64,000 nucleotides of DNA from Mycetohabitans sp. B8 (GTDB lineage: Bacteria > Pseudomonadota > Gammaproteobacteria > Burkholderiales > Burkholderiaceae), in contig NZ_JAHLKR010000016.1 of assembly GCF_021991875.1 (NCBI RefSeq), forward strand, positions 124,001-188,000. Reading direction: 5' to 3'. The position numbers were made by a program, and so were the translations under genes. This document shows, piece by piece, positions 38,270-47,406 of this stretch (position 1 is the stretch's first letter; each line of letters opens with the position of its first letter). Under the pieces are notes generated by a model. That model searched no databases and was not told the DNA's origin. It saw nothing but the letters and a program-made list of their open reading frames with translations.

Positions 38270-39754
38270 TCACATTTCTTCGGCCCACGACGTATTTTCG
38301 TGTGCCATCAGCATGGACGAAGCGGCGGGTCCGTAGGTGCCGGCCGTGTAAGTGCGGGGGCGCTCGTCTAGTTCGCGCCAGCCTGCCTGGATCGGCTCGA
38401 CCCAGGCCCAAGCGGCTTCCAATTCATCGCGGCGCATGAAATGGGTCAGCCGCCCCCGGATCACGTCGATTAACAGCCGCTCATAGGCTTCGGCGCGGCG
38501 CCCCGTGAACGCCTGCTGCAAGTCCAGGTTCAAATTGACCGGCAGCATGTGCATGCCGCTGCCCGGCTCCTTCGCAAGCATTTGCAACTGGATCGATTCC
38601 TCCGGCTGTAGTTGAATGACCAGCCGGTTACCGTAGTTGCGCGGCCCGCTTGGGATGATCGAAAAAGGCAAGTCGGCGAAATCGATGACGATCTCGGAAC
38701 ACCGCTTCGGCATCCGCTTACCGGTGCGCAGGAAGAACGGTACATTGGCCCAACGCCAGTTGTTGATGTGCGCGCGCAGCGCGACGAACGTCTCCGTGCG
38801 ACTGCCTGGCGGCACGTTGTCTTCCTCGAGATAGCCCTTGACCGGCTCCCCGCCGATCGCGCCTGCAGTGTACTGGCCGCGCACCGTGTCGCGGGCGATG
38901 TCCGAGACCGTCATCGGACGCAACGAGCGCAGCACCTTGAGTTTCTCGTCCCGTACCGAGTCGGGATCGAGCGACACGGGCGGCTCCATCGCTACGATGC
39001 ACAGCAACTGCAGCAGGTGGTTTTGCACCATGTCGCGCAGCGCGCCGGTCTGGTCATAGAAACCGGCCCGGCTGCCAACGCCCACGGTCTCGGCGACTGT
39101 GATTTGCACACTCTTGATGTACGGCGCTTGCCATAGTGGCCCGAAAATCGCGTTGCCAAAGCGCAGCACCATCAGGTTCTGCACGGTCTCCTTGCCCAGG
39201 TAATGGTCGATCCGGTAGATCTGCGATTCGGCAAAGTGCTGCCCGACCGATGCGTTAATCGCACGTGCCGACGCAAGGTCGTGTCCCAACGGTTTTTCGA
39301 GCACGACGCGCGATTGTTTGTCGACCAGCCCGCACGCGGCGAGGTTGTCGCAGATCGTCGTGAAGAGCTCGGGTGATGTGGCCAGATAGAACACGCGTTG
39401 CGCTCCGGGGCGGGACGCCGCGACGAGGTTGGCGTAGTCGGGTGACGAGCCGGCATCGATCCGCACGTAGTCGAGCAACGCTAGAAAGCGGTCCCACGCC
39501 TGTTTGTCCAGCGCGCGGCTGTCGACGAACGGCCGTGATTGCTCGTCGATGAACGCGAGGTACGGGTCGCGCGAAAAGTCCTTGCGGCCGATCGCGATGA
39601 TCCGCGTGTCGGCTGGCAGGTTGCCGTGCAGATGCGCCATGTACAGCGCCGGGAGCAATTTGCGGGCCGACAGGTCGCCGCCGCCGCCGAAGATGATCAT
39701 GTCCAGCGCGCAGGCGGATGCGGCAGAGGCTGTGGAAGAAGCCGTGGTCGTCAT
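38270..39754 (-). CDS. zwf: Glucose-6-phosphate 1-dehydrogenase
   Basis: The enzyme oxidises glucose-6-phosphate to 6-phosphogluconolactone, making NADPH. The product is about 494 residues from ATG 39754. The coenzyme motif GGGGDLSARKLLPALY is near the N-terminus and the active-site signature YRIDHYLGKETVQNLM lies near residue 180. An ATG at 39799 would add 15 unconserved residues; neither start has a clear Shine-Dalgarno. It converges with the helicase operon. Confidence 0.95.
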   Translation of the reverse strand: MTTTASSTASAASACALDMIIFGGGGDLSARKLLPALYMAHLHGNLPADTRIIAIGRKDFSRDPYLAFIDEQSRPFVDSRALDKQAWDRFLALLDYVRIDAGSSPDYANLVAASRPGAQRVFYLATSPELFTTICDNLAACGLVDKQSRVVLEKPLGHDLASARAINASVGQHFAESQIYRIDHYLGKETVQNLMVLRFGNAIFGPLWQAPYIKSVQITVAETVGVGSRAGFYDQTGALRDMVQNHLLQLLCIVAMEPPVSLDPDSVRDEKLKVLRSLRPMTVSDIARDTVRGQYTAGAIGGEPVKGYLEEDNVPPGSRTETFVALRAHINNWRWANVPFFLRTGKRMPKRCSEIVIDFADLPFSIIPSGPRNYGNRLVIQLQPEESIQLQMLAKEPGSGMHMLPVNLNLDLQQAFTGRRAEAYERLLIDVIRGRLTHFMRRDELEAAWAWVEPIQAGWRELDERPRTYTAGTYGPAASSMLMAHENTSWAEEM

Positions 39755-39839
39755 GGTGCGTGCGTGTCGTGGGCCGGTTGAGCAACCTGTATGGTGCATG
39801 GTTATGCGGATTTTTGCACGCCCCCCGCGCGTCGCGCGC

Positions 39840-40310
39840 TCAGCTTCGCCGCGTGATCAACTCGCAGACGCGTTGTGCCGCGTCGCGCAGTGGTGCAAGA
39901 CACGATTGAATCATCTGCGTCGCTGATTGTCGTTGTGCATTGCCGCTGACATTCATTGCGGCGATGATGCGCCGCTGGCGGTCACGAATCGGCGCCGACA
40001 TCGAAATCAGGCCTGCTTCCAACTCCTGGGCGACGATGGGCCAGCCTTTTGTTCCACCTGTGCGATGGCCTGCTTGATCTGGGCCTTGTCAGTCAGCGTG
40101 CGCGGCGTGCGTTGCGTAAGCGGCGGTGCATCCAATATCGGGTCGATGCGCTCGTGCGGCAATTCCGACAGCAGCACGCGGCCCATTGACGTGCAATACG
40201 CCGGCAGGCGACTGCCAATGGATAAGTTCTGTGATGATCGAGTGTGTCGGCACGCGCAGCACGTAGACGATGTCGGTGTGGTCGAGCACCGCGGCCGCGG
40301 TGGTTTCCCG
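39840..40310 (-). pseudogene. pcaR: IclR-family regulator remnant, probably PcaR
   Basis: Three minus-strand frames together spell an IclR effector domain: VLDHTDIVYVLRVPTH, then LSIGSRLPAYCTSMGRVLLS...LTDKAQIKQAIAQVEQK, then GWPIVAQELEAGLISMSAPI to the C-terminus. Frame breaks fall near 40226 and 40046; the second looks like loss of one G. The N-terminal DNA-binding half is missing, cut at about 40310 where plus-strand pcaJ sequence begins. The PcaR name follows from the pca neighbours. Confidence 0.72.
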
Positions 40311-40821
40311 GAGTGGCCAACCATCTCGGCGCGCAGCGTAAAATCTTCCTGCACAGCGAGAACGGGCTGCTTGGCATGGGCCCGGCGCCAGCGCCCGGCG
40401 ACGAGGACGACGAACTGATCAACGCGGGTAAGCAGCCTGTGACGCTGCTCACCGACGGTTGCTACTTCCACTATGCCGATTCGTTTGCGATGCTGCGTGG
40501 CAGACACCTGGACTATTGCGTGCTCGGCGCCTTCCAAGTGTCGGCGGACGGTGACTTGGCGAACTGGCACACCGGCGCGCCGGACGCGATCGCGGCCGTC
40601 GTCGGCGCCATGGACCTGGCGATCGGCGCCAAGTAGGGGTTCGTGATGATGGAATTGCTCACTAAGCAGGGCGACAGCACGCTAGTGCCGCAATGCATGT
40701 ATCCGATCACGGGCGTGTGTTGCGTGGACCGCGTCTACACCGATGTGGCGGTGTTTGACATCACGGACGAAGGTGTGGCGGTGCGAGAAATCTGCGTGGA
40801 CACGCCTTCGCGCAGCGGGTG
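40310..40821 (+). pseudogene. pcaJ: 3-oxoadipate CoA-transferase subunit B (PcaJ) remnant
   Basis: From GVANHLGAQRKIFLHSENG onward the frame matches CoA-transferase beta subunits (GMGPAP, DELINAGKQPVTLL, GAFQVSADGDLANW and GAMDLAIGAK). An in-frame TAG at 40634-40636 interrupts it, then the same frame continues GFVMMELLTKQGDSTLVPQC to a TGA at 40819-40821. About 50 N-terminal residues with the start are gone. The enzyme would activate 3-oxoadipate with CoA. Loss of the start plus an internal stop makes this non-functional. Confidence 0.82.
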
Positions 40822-40944
40822 ACGCTAACCGGCTTGTCGCTGACTGACAAGACGGCTGGCGTGTGAAGTGAGCACGCGCTAAGGGGCCGCAGCGGCCGTG
40901 CGGCCCGCCCACGCATGATCTGAGCCACTGACGAGGAATCCATC

Positions 40945-41736
40945 ATGCCATTTGCGTCGATTGACGGAATTCACCTGCATTACCGTATTGACGGTGCCGA
41001 GCATACCGAGGCGCCGTGGGTCGTGCTGTCCAATTCGCTGGGCACGCGACTTGCCATGTGGGATGCCCAAGTCCCGGCGCTGAGCGTGCATTTTCGCGTG
41101 CTGCGCTACGATACGCGCGGACACGGGCAGTCGGATACGCCACCGGGGCCCTATACAATCGGACGGCTGGCCGATGATGTGGTCGCGTTACTGGATGCGT
41201 TGGGCATCGAGCGTGCGCACTTTTGCGGTTTGTCGATGGGCGGGCAGATCGGCATCGCGCTGGGCGCGCGCCATAGCGACCGGCTCATTCGGCTGGTGTT
41301 GTCGAACACGGCATCCAAGATCGGCTCGTCGCAGGTGTGGAACCCGCGCATCGCGAAAGCGCGCGGCGAAGGCATGGCCGGCTTGGCCGACGCGGCTATC
41401 GAGCGCTGGTTTACGCTAGGGTTCCGCGAGCGGCAAGCCGCGCAGGTAGAGCCGTTGCGGGCGCAACTGATGGCCACCGACCCCGAGGGGTATGCCGCAA
41501 ACTGTGAGGCGGTGCGCGATGCGCACTTGCGCGACGAATTGGGCCGCGTCACCGTGCCGACGTTGGTCATCGCTGGCACGCACGATGTTGCGACGAGCCC
41601 GGAGCAGGGCCGGGCAATGGCCGCGGCGATCCGGGGAGCGCAGTATCTCGAACTCAATGCATCGCATCTCTCGAACATCGAACAACGTGACCCGTACAAC
41701 CGTGAGCTGGTGGCATTTCTGCGGGGCGCCGCATAA
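40945..41736 (+). CDS. pcaD: 3-oxoadipate enol-lactonase PcaD
   Basis: This alpha/beta hydrolase of 263 residues opens 3-oxoadipate enol-lactone to 3-oxoadipate. The oxyanion region is NSLGTRLAMWD, the nucleophile elbow is GLSMGG, the acid is in IAGTHDVAT and the histidine in NASHLSNIE. GAGG precedes the ATG. It appears intact but is stranded: pcaI and pcaB are not in the window, and pcaJ and the regulator next to it are broken. Confidence 0.9.
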   Translation: MPFASIDGIHLHYRIDGAEHTEAPWVVLSNSLGTRLAMWDAQVPALSVHFRVLRYDTRGHGQSDTPPGPYTIGRLADDVVALLDALGIERAHFCGLSMGGQIGIALGARHSDRLIRLVLSNTASKIGSSQVWNPRIAKARGEGMAGLADAAIERWFTLGFRERQAAQVEPLRAQLMATDPEGYAANCEAVRDAHLRDELGRVTVPTLVIAGTHDVATSPEQGRAMAAAIRGAQYLELNASHLSNIEQRDPYNRELVAFLRGAA

Positions 41737-41761
41737 CAGGGGCCGCTGACATAAGCCAGCG

Positions 41762-44155
41762 TCATGCCGCGTGAGGAAGCGCGGAGCGCAGCACGTCGAA
41801 ATTGACTGGCTTGGGCAGCACCAGCAGGCCTTCCCGTTGCGCCAGACTCAACTTGTCGGTGTGCCCAGTGACCAGGATCACGGGCAAGCTGGGGTCCGCG
41901 TCGCGCAGCGCGATGGCCAGGTCGATGCCATTCATCGGGCCGGGCATGGTCACGTCGCTGATCACCGCATCATATCGTGCGTGCTGATGGTAGATCTGCA
42001 GGGCTGAATGGGCGTCCGGCGCGGTGGTGACTCGATGACCATCTAGGTTCAGCACTGCCGCCGTCGCCTCGGCGACCTCATTATCGTCCTCCACCAGCAG
42101 GAGCTCAAGCCCGGTCATGCCGGTTAAGGCGTGGCGCGCACGCGCCGCGCGGCTCGGCCGGCCGTCGGGTACCGTGTTGGCGTCCGCCGGCGTCGTGGCG
42201 GGCGATTGCCGCGACAAGGGTTCACCGCGCGCCGGTGCGGGAATCTCGCTGCCAGACGCCGATGGACGCGGGACAGCCCCGTCGCGCTCAGCGGCGTGCG
42301 GCCCGGCGTGGGCGGGTGCCTCGGCTTCGGCGGCCGGCGCGGCCGCCGGCAGGAACAAGGCGACCGTCGTGCCCACGCCAGGATGGCTAATGATTTGCGC
42401 ATCGCCACCGGCCTGCTGGCAAAAGCCGTAGACCTGCGGCAGCCCGAGGCCGGTGCCCTTGCCGAGTTCCTTGGTCGTGAAAAATGGCTCGAACGCGCGC
42501 GCCGCCACGTCGGCGCTCATCCCGCAACCATTGTCGCTAACCGCGATACGCACCCGCTCCGCTTCGGCTGCCGGCGCCGCGCCGGCGCGCTCGTGTGCCG
42601 CCTGGTGGTTGTTGGCCGAAATGGCGATCCGGCCGCCGGCCGGTAGCGCGTCGCGCGCGTTGGCGACTAGGTTGATCAGCGCAAGCTGCAGGTCGGTGGG
42701 GTCCGCCAGCACGGACCACACGCTGTCGGGCACGGCGATGCGCACGTCGCACTGTGGGCCGGCGGACGCCTCGATCAACCCCTTCCACTCGGCCAGACGA
42801 CTGCGCAGGTCGATCCGCTCGGCCCGCGTAGGCTGCTTGCGCGAGACGCTGAGCAAACGACGAGTCAGGGCTTCGCCAGTGTGCACGGCTCGTTCAATGG
42901 CCCGCCACTGCTTTGCCATGTTGCCCTCGCCCATCTTTAGGCGGATGAGCCGCGCATTCGCGGACAGCACCATCAGCAGGTTGTTGAAGTCGTGCGCGAC
43001 GCTGCCGGTCAGTCGGCCCAGCGATTCCATTTTCAGCGCGTGCCGATAGTCTTCCTCGGCCGCACGCCGCAGCGAGGCTTCCGCCTGCCATTGACGCCAT
43101 GCTTTTTCCTCGTTATCGAGGCGGCGCAGTGCGACGAACGCCACCAGGAACAACGCGATGCTGGGCACGACTGAAAAGCCGGTGACGATCGCGGTGCGAG
43201 CGAGCCAACGCGAGAACACCTGGTCCAGCCGCAAGTAGTCGGTGACGTAGACGTCCCGCGAGCCCACGCGCCGGTAGCCGATGATCGCTTGCGTATCGGC
43301 CAGGTGGACCCGCTCGGTGCCGCCCAGTTGCGCGGCCAGCACGCCGCGTGGCACCGGCGGCTTGATGTCGCCGGGCGCCGGCGGCGGATAGCGGGCGAGC
43401 AACGTGCCATCATTGCGCATCAGCGCGAGCTGGCCGATGTGGCTGCCGGTCACGAGTTCACGATAGAAATCCTCGAAGTACGACGCGCGGATCGATAGGG
43501 CGACGACGCCGGCAAATGAGCCATCGCTGAAATGGCGCGGCGTGACGACATCGAAGATGTGGTCACGGTGTCCCCGCAACGGGATCGCCTCGGTCACGTA
43601 GTCGCCCTGGTTCCACTGGGCGGCGCTGCGGAATGCGTCGGTCTGCGCAAGACTGCGCGGCACGCCCAGATAGGGATCGTTGGTGACCACGAGCCGGCCG
43701 CTTGCATCGTATATGCTTACCGCGGCCAAATGATCGAAAGGTGCGGCAATGGAGCGCAGCTTGGTGATCATTGCATAGTTACCCAACGCGCCGCCATGGA
43801 ATTCGGCATCGTAGATCGCCTGCAGGACCCTGTCCCGGATCACTTCATTGAGCTCGAACACCTTCAGCGCCTGCTCCTCGGTGATCCGCGACGAACGTGT
43901 GGCGAATCCACTGGCGTCGTCTAGCGCTTTGTGCCAACTGGTTAGGCCGTAGTACAGTAGGAACCCCGCCGGCAGCACGACGGTGGCGATGAGCAGCACG
44001 ACCAATGCACGGCGCAACGTGGCAAAGTCGCGCATCGGCGCGTTGGGCTCGCTGTGCCCGGACAGCGGCACGGGCCAGTCCGCCCCGACGGTTGCACGAT
44101 TGTCGGCGGTTGCTGGCTCGCTCGGCCCTGCAGGTCTTTTCGCAGGCGTGCGCAT
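41762..44155 (-). CDS. Hybrid sensor histidine kinase with C-terminal receiver
   Basis: This is a membrane signalling protein of about 797 residues. A transmembrane helix near residues 50-70 is followed by a periplasmic sensor of about 240 residues (dCache-like pattern with SIYDASGRLVVTNDPYLG) and a second helix near 325-350. Next come HisKA (GSVAHDFNNLL, phospho-acceptor His), HATPase_c (DNGCGMSADVAARAFEPFFTTKELG, then GTGLGL), an Ala/Pro/Glu-rich linker and a receiver (LLVEDDNEVAEA with phospho-Asp in DAVISDVTMPG). No DNA-binding response regulator is adjacent. The signal is unknown. Start is ATG 44155 or TTG 44182. Confidence 0.9.
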   Translation of the reverse strand: MRTPAKRPAGPSEPATADNRATVGADWPVPLSGHSEPNAPMRDFATLRRALVVLLIATVVLPAGFLLYYGLTSWHKALDDASGFATRSSRITEEQALKVFELNEVIRDRVLQAIYDAEFHGGALGNYAMITKLRSIAAPFDHLAAVSIYDASGRLVVTNDPYLGVPRSLAQTDAFRSAAQWNQGDYVTEAIPLRGHRDHIFDVVTPRHFSDGSFAGVVALSIRASYFEDFYRELVTGSHIGQLALMRNDGTLLARYPPPAPGDIKPPVPRGVLAAQLGGTERVHLADTQAIIGYRRVGSRDVYVTDYLRLDQVFSRWLARTAIVTGFSVVPSIALFLVAFVALRRLDNEEKAWRQWQAEASLRRAAEEDYRHALKMESLGRLTGSVAHDFNNLLMVLSANARLIRLKMGEGNMAKQWRAIERAVHTGEALTRRLLSVSRKQPTRAERIDLRSRLAEWKGLIEASAGPQCDVRIAVPDSVWSVLADPTDLQLALINLVANARDALPAGGRIAISANNHQAAHERAGAAPAAEAERVRIAVSDNGCGMSADVAARAFEPFFTTKELGKGTGLGLPQVYGFCQQAGGDAQIISHPGVGTTVALFLPAAAPAAEAEAPAHAGPHAAERDGAVPRPSASGSEIPAPARGEPLSRQSPATTPADANTVPDGRPSRAARARHALTGMTGLELLLVEDDNEVAEATAAVLNLDGHRVTTAPDAHSALQIYHQHARYDAVISDVTMPGPMNGIDLAIALRDADPSLPVILVTGHTDKLSLAQREGLLVLPKPVNFDVLRSALPHAA

Positions 44156-44239
44156 CTCAAATAGGGACACCCTTGTCGACAAAAGATCCTCTATTTTAGG
44201 ACCATCGTGTGAACCCGAGCCGGCCGTGGTTCGCTTTAC

Positions 44240-44248
44240 TGTTAAGAT
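44240..44248 (+). promoter_or_regulatory. Extended -10 element upstream of ctaG
   Basis: TGTTAAGAT is an extended -10 (TGn-TAAGAT), 57 bases before the preferred ctaG start. No clear -35 is needed for this promoter type. Confidence 0.35.
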
Positions 44249-44304
44249 GGTGCCGCTTTTTACCGGCCGGCGCCGCTGGCGTGCGCCACATCGTTCCGCC
44301 TATC

Positions 44305-45192
44305 ATGTCCTCGTTGCTTCGTTTCCTGGAACCGTGGGAGCCCTCGTTCGGGCTGGTGTTCATCTTTGTTGCGGCCGCCATGCTGTTCGCGCGCGGCACG
44401 CTGCGCCAACGCGTGAGCATCGCGCGCCAGGCAGCGTTCTGGACGGGATTCGTGCTGTTGTATGTCGCGCTGCACACGCGAGTGGACTATTACGCCGAGC
44501 ATCAATTCTTCGTCCACCGGCTCCAGCACTTGGTGCTGCATCATTTGGCGCCGCTGCTGGTCATGTCCGCCTATCCGGGCAGCGTGATGCGTGCCGGCAT
44601 GCCGCTGCGCTGGCGCGGCATGCTGCACCGGCTGGCCCGGCGGCGTGCGTCGCGTATGGCCGGTGCCGTGCTGCTCAACCCAACGTTCATCTCGTTGGCG
44701 TTTGTGATTTCGGTGCTCTTCTGGCTCATTCCGTCCGTGCAGTTCATTTCGATGCTCGACTGGCGCATCTATTTGTTCATGAACTGGTCGGTGACGATCA
44801 GTGGTCTGCTGTATTGGTGGATGCTGCTAGATCATCGCCCGAGCCCTCCCAGTCGGGTGAAGCCGGGCGTGCGGGTATTGTCGCCGGTGATCACAATGAC
44901 GCCGCAGATCCTGGCCGGCGCGATCATCACGTTCTCCTCGCGCGACCTGTACCCGATCTTCACGTTGTGCGGTCGCGCCATGGACCTGTCGCCGGCGCTG
45001 GATCAAAGCCTGGGCGGGCTCATCATGTGGGTGCCCGCGGCCATCATCGAAACGATCGGCGGCTTGATGGCGCTGCGGCACATGATGCGCCTGTCTATGC
45101 TGCCACCACGTCGCCCCCCCGCACGGCGCGCGCGGGCTGCCACGCCGGTGGGCGTTGTCGTGGCTTCTCCATCGCGGGCCGCTCGCTCGTAG
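44305..45192 (+). CDS. ctaG: Cytochrome c oxidase assembly factor CtaG (caa3-type)
   Basis: This 295-residue inner-membrane protein has about seven hydrophobic segments and belongs to the caa3_CtaG family, linked to assembly of the copper centre of cytochrome oxidase. Recognisable parts are HRLQHLVLHHLAPLLVM and the later MTPQILAGAIITFSSRDLYP. I favour ATG 44305 (MSSLLRFLEPWEPS) because it begins like relatives and lies downstream of an extended -10 element. A GTG at 44209 with AGGA upstream is the alternative and would add 32 residues. Confidence 0.85.
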   Translation: MSSLLRFLEPWEPSFGLVFIFVAAAMLFARGTLRQRVSIARQAAFWTGFVLLYVALHTRVDYYAEHQFFVHRLQHLVLHHLAPLLVMSAYPGSVMRAGMPLRWRGMLHRLARRRASRMAGAVLLNPTFISLAFVISVLFWLIPSVQFISMLDWRIYLFMNWSVTISGLLYWWMLLDHRPSPPSRVKPGVRVLSPVITMTPQILAGAIITFSSRDLYPIFTLCGRAMDLSPALDQSLGGLIMWVPAAIIETIGGLMALRHMMRLSMLPPRRPPARRARAATPVGVVVASPSRAARS

Positions 45193-45250
45193 CGCGGGGT
45201 CGCTGCGCACCACTGACGCGTCGAGCTGGCGGCACGGCTCGGCGTCATTT

Positions 45251-45280
45251 TTGCACCGTGCGAAAAGAGATCGGTACAAT
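45251..45280 (+). promoter_or_regulatory. Sigma-70 promoter of bamC
   Basis: TTGCAC (45251-45256), an 18-base spacer and TACAAT (45275-45280) lie 50 bases before the bamC ATG. This implies independent transcription from ctaG. Confidence 0.6.
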
Positions 45281-45329
45281 GGCCGGTTGATTGCCGGGCA
45301 TTGGCCCGGGCACATGCAGAAAGGATTTC

Positions 45330-46505
45330 ATGAAACTGATTCAAACCCGTCTCATTTCGCGCCTTGTTGCTGGCCTCAGCATTGCCGGCGGCGTGGCGGC
45401 CTGCATTTCGCCCAATCCACAGGCGATCGACTATAAGCGTGCCACGCGGGCGAAGGGATCGTCGCTGGCCGTGCCCCCGGACATGACCCACGAGATCGCT
45501 GATCAGCGTTCGCTGCCGCCTCACGGTGGCTCGGCATCGCTGTCCGGATTGCAGCAGGTGCAGCAGTCGGCGCCCGCGTCGATGGGCGACGCGGTGCTGC
45601 CGCCGGTGCCGGGCATGCATATCCAGCGCGAGGGCACGCAGCGCTGGCTGGTGATCGACAAGCAGGCGCCCGTGCAAGTGTGGCCCCAGGTGCGGCGTTT
45701 CTGGCAGGAGCAGGGCTTCGTGCTGTCGCTGGACGCACGCGATCGCGGGATCATGGAGACGGACTGGTACGAAACCCACCCGCAGGTGCCGGATGGCCTG
45801 ATCCGCAATACGTTGTCCAAGGCGCTCGGCACCGGCTATACGACCGGCCGGCGCGACAAGTACCGCACGCGGCTCGAAAGCGCGCCGAATGGTGGAACGT
45901 ACGTGTTCATCAGCCAGCGCGGGTTGCATGAGCAGTTGTTCGGCTCGAACAATGAGCAAAGCCGGTGGGAAGATCGGCCGAACGATCCGGCGCTGGAAGC
46001 CGAGTACTTGAAGCGGTTGATGCAAGCGTTAGCGCATAACCAGCAGGGCGGTGCGTCGACGGCCGCGGAGCCGGTGGCCGCGTCCGCGCCCAAGGCCGCC
46101 GACGCGGCGACTCGTGCGTCGCAGGCAGCGAGCAAGGCGTCCAAGGCCGCCGCGACGCCGATCGGGCAGACCGACATCACGCTTGCCGAGTCTTACGACG
46201 ACGCGTGGCTGCGGGTTGGCGTGGCGTTGGAGCGAAACAATTTCACGGTCGATGACCGCGATCGCACGCGTGGCTTGTATTTCATTCGTTACGTGGATCC
46301 GAACGACTTAAGCTCGGCCAAACAGGGCTTTTGGAGCCAAGTATTCCACGGCCGCAGGGAAAAGGCAGCGAAGCAGTACCGTGTGAATGTGCGCGCGCTG
46401 ACCGAGACGCAGACGAGGGTCGCGATTGTGGGCGAGAGCGGACAGGTCGACGATTCGAAGCAGGCGTGCCAGATTCTGTCGCTGCTGATTGACCAGTTGC
46501 GCTGA
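45330..46505 (+). CDS. bamC: Outer membrane protein assembly factor BamC
   Basis: This 391-residue lipoprotein belongs to the BAM complex that inserts beta-barrel proteins. The signal peptide ends GGVAAC with the lipidated cysteine at residue 25. The N-terminal segment containing KRATRAKGSSLAVPPDM corresponds to the BamC lasso that wraps BamD, and two helix-grip domains follow, joined by an Ala/Lys-rich linker (about residues 240-290). AAGGA is 5 bases before ATG 45330. The last codons lie inside a 32-base tandem duplication. Confidence 0.9.
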   Translation: MKLIQTRLISRLVAGLSIAGGVAACISPNPQAIDYKRATRAKGSSLAVPPDMTHEIADQRSLPPHGGSASLSGLQQVQQSAPASMGDAVLPPVPGMHIQREGTQRWLVIDKQAPVQVWPQVRRFWQEQGFVLSLDARDRGIMETDWYETHPQVPDGLIRNTLSKALGTGYTTGRRDKYRTRLESAPNGGTYVFISQRGLHEQLFGSNNEQSRWEDRPNDPALEAEYLKRLMQALAHNQQGGASTAAEPVAASAPKAADAATRASQAASKASKAAATPIGQTDITLAESYDDAWLRVGVALERNNFTVDDRDRTRGLYFIRYVDPNDLSSAKQGFWSQVFHGRREKAAKQYRVNVRALTETQTRVAIVGESGQVDDSKQACQILSLLIDQLR

Positions 46506-46548
46506 CCTTGTCGCTGCTGATTGACCGGTTGCGCGGGCCTTGTCGCTG
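46477..46548 (+). repeat. 32-base tandem duplication spanning the bamC stop codon
   Basis: TGTCGCTGCTGATTGACC starts at 46477 and again at 46509. The two 32-base units differ at only a few positions, mainly the stop-codon region, and 8 bases of a third copy are at 46541-46548. The bamC stop is in unit 1, so unit 2 is a non-coding duplicate of the gene's end. Confidence 0.8.
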
Positions 46549-47000
46549 TGATCGCCCGCGCTGACCGGACCGTCATTACGGGCGGCGTGCACAGCACGCC
46601 GCGCCGCGTTGCAGCCCGCGCCGATGCCTTGACGTCACGTCGTAACGGCTGGCGCTGTCATGCCGATCCCCGCATTCTCATCGAATGGGCTCCCTGCCGG
46701 GCAAGCTCCTCTTTCTACTCAGTAGGTGGCCGCCGAGGTTGGCCGCTGATTCAGCGAATGCGCATCAGTTGACGCGCCAGCGGATTGCCATCGTCCGGGT
46801 CCTGGCAGCGCGCACTCAACGTGTCGCGATTGGGTGCGACTCGACGCGCTCGCGCCAACCGCCAAGCCCGGTCTCTTGCCCGTGCCGACGCGAGTCCGAT
46901 GACGCCATTGCTTATCCTCGTAGGGCGACGAGTTTTGCCCCTGCCTTATGCTGCGAGGTAGGGGCGCTTTGCCGCGTTGAGCGGGGCGGCGGCACACGCG
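46549..47000. other. No recognisable gene
   Basis: Open frames here on both strands lack ribosome-binding sites and resemble no family I know. The stretch looks like eroded sequence downstream of bamC. Confidence 0.45.
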
Positions 47001-47261
47001 TCAGTGTGCGTCGACGACGTCTAGAATCAGGATGATCGTCCAGTTCGCTTCGCCCTCGTGGTGATACTGCCGCTCCGCGACAATGAACGGGTGCTGTTTG
47101 CCCGGCGGGCCCAGAAACAACACGTCGCCCTCGACGGGCAGGCATTCGATCGGTGGCAGCGCGATGTACGGCTCGTTGCCGCGCGCGGTGCGCGGCATCA
47201 GCTTCTCGATCTTTTTCGAGGCTGCCTCGGTCCATTCGATTTCGAGTTCGATATTACTCAC
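47001..47261 (-). CDS. Small conserved-looking hypothetical protein
   Basis: This 86-residue acidic protein (SNIELEIEWTEAASKKIEKL ... ILILDVVDAH) has no signal or membrane segment. The GTG at 47261 is preceded by AGAGG at good spacing; an ATG ten codons upstream is the alternative. The C-terminal half (GKQHPFIVAERQYHHEGE, NWTIILILDV) looks like a beta sandwich. I do not recognise the family. Confidence 0.65.
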   Translation of the reverse strand: MSNIELEIEWTEAASKKIEKLMPRTARGNEPYIALPPIECLPVEGDVLFLGPPGKQHPFIVAERQYHHEGEANWTIILILDVVDAH

Positions 47262-47326
47262 ACCATCCTCTATGTCGTTGCGCTCGTGCATCGGGCGCGG
47301 GACTGTAACACGAAACCGACACCCAT

Positions 47327-47355
47327 AAAAAAGCCGAAGCTTGCGACGCTTCGGC
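47327..47355 (-). terminator. Rho-independent terminator after the exported His/Ala-rich protein gene
   Basis: On the minus strand GCCGAAGC and GCTTCGGC pair perfectly around a 7-base loop and are followed by six T. Confidence 0.85.
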
Positions 47356-47406
47356 CCGATGGCACCTCAGCGCTCGGCATGCTGCGCCGCACGCTGGTTG
47401 CAGCCG

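Noticed and set aside
40007-40570. 187-codon minus-strand frame across the regulator and pcaJ remnants
   Set aside because: It joins one frame of the IclR remnant to antisense of pcaJ, so it is not a single gene.
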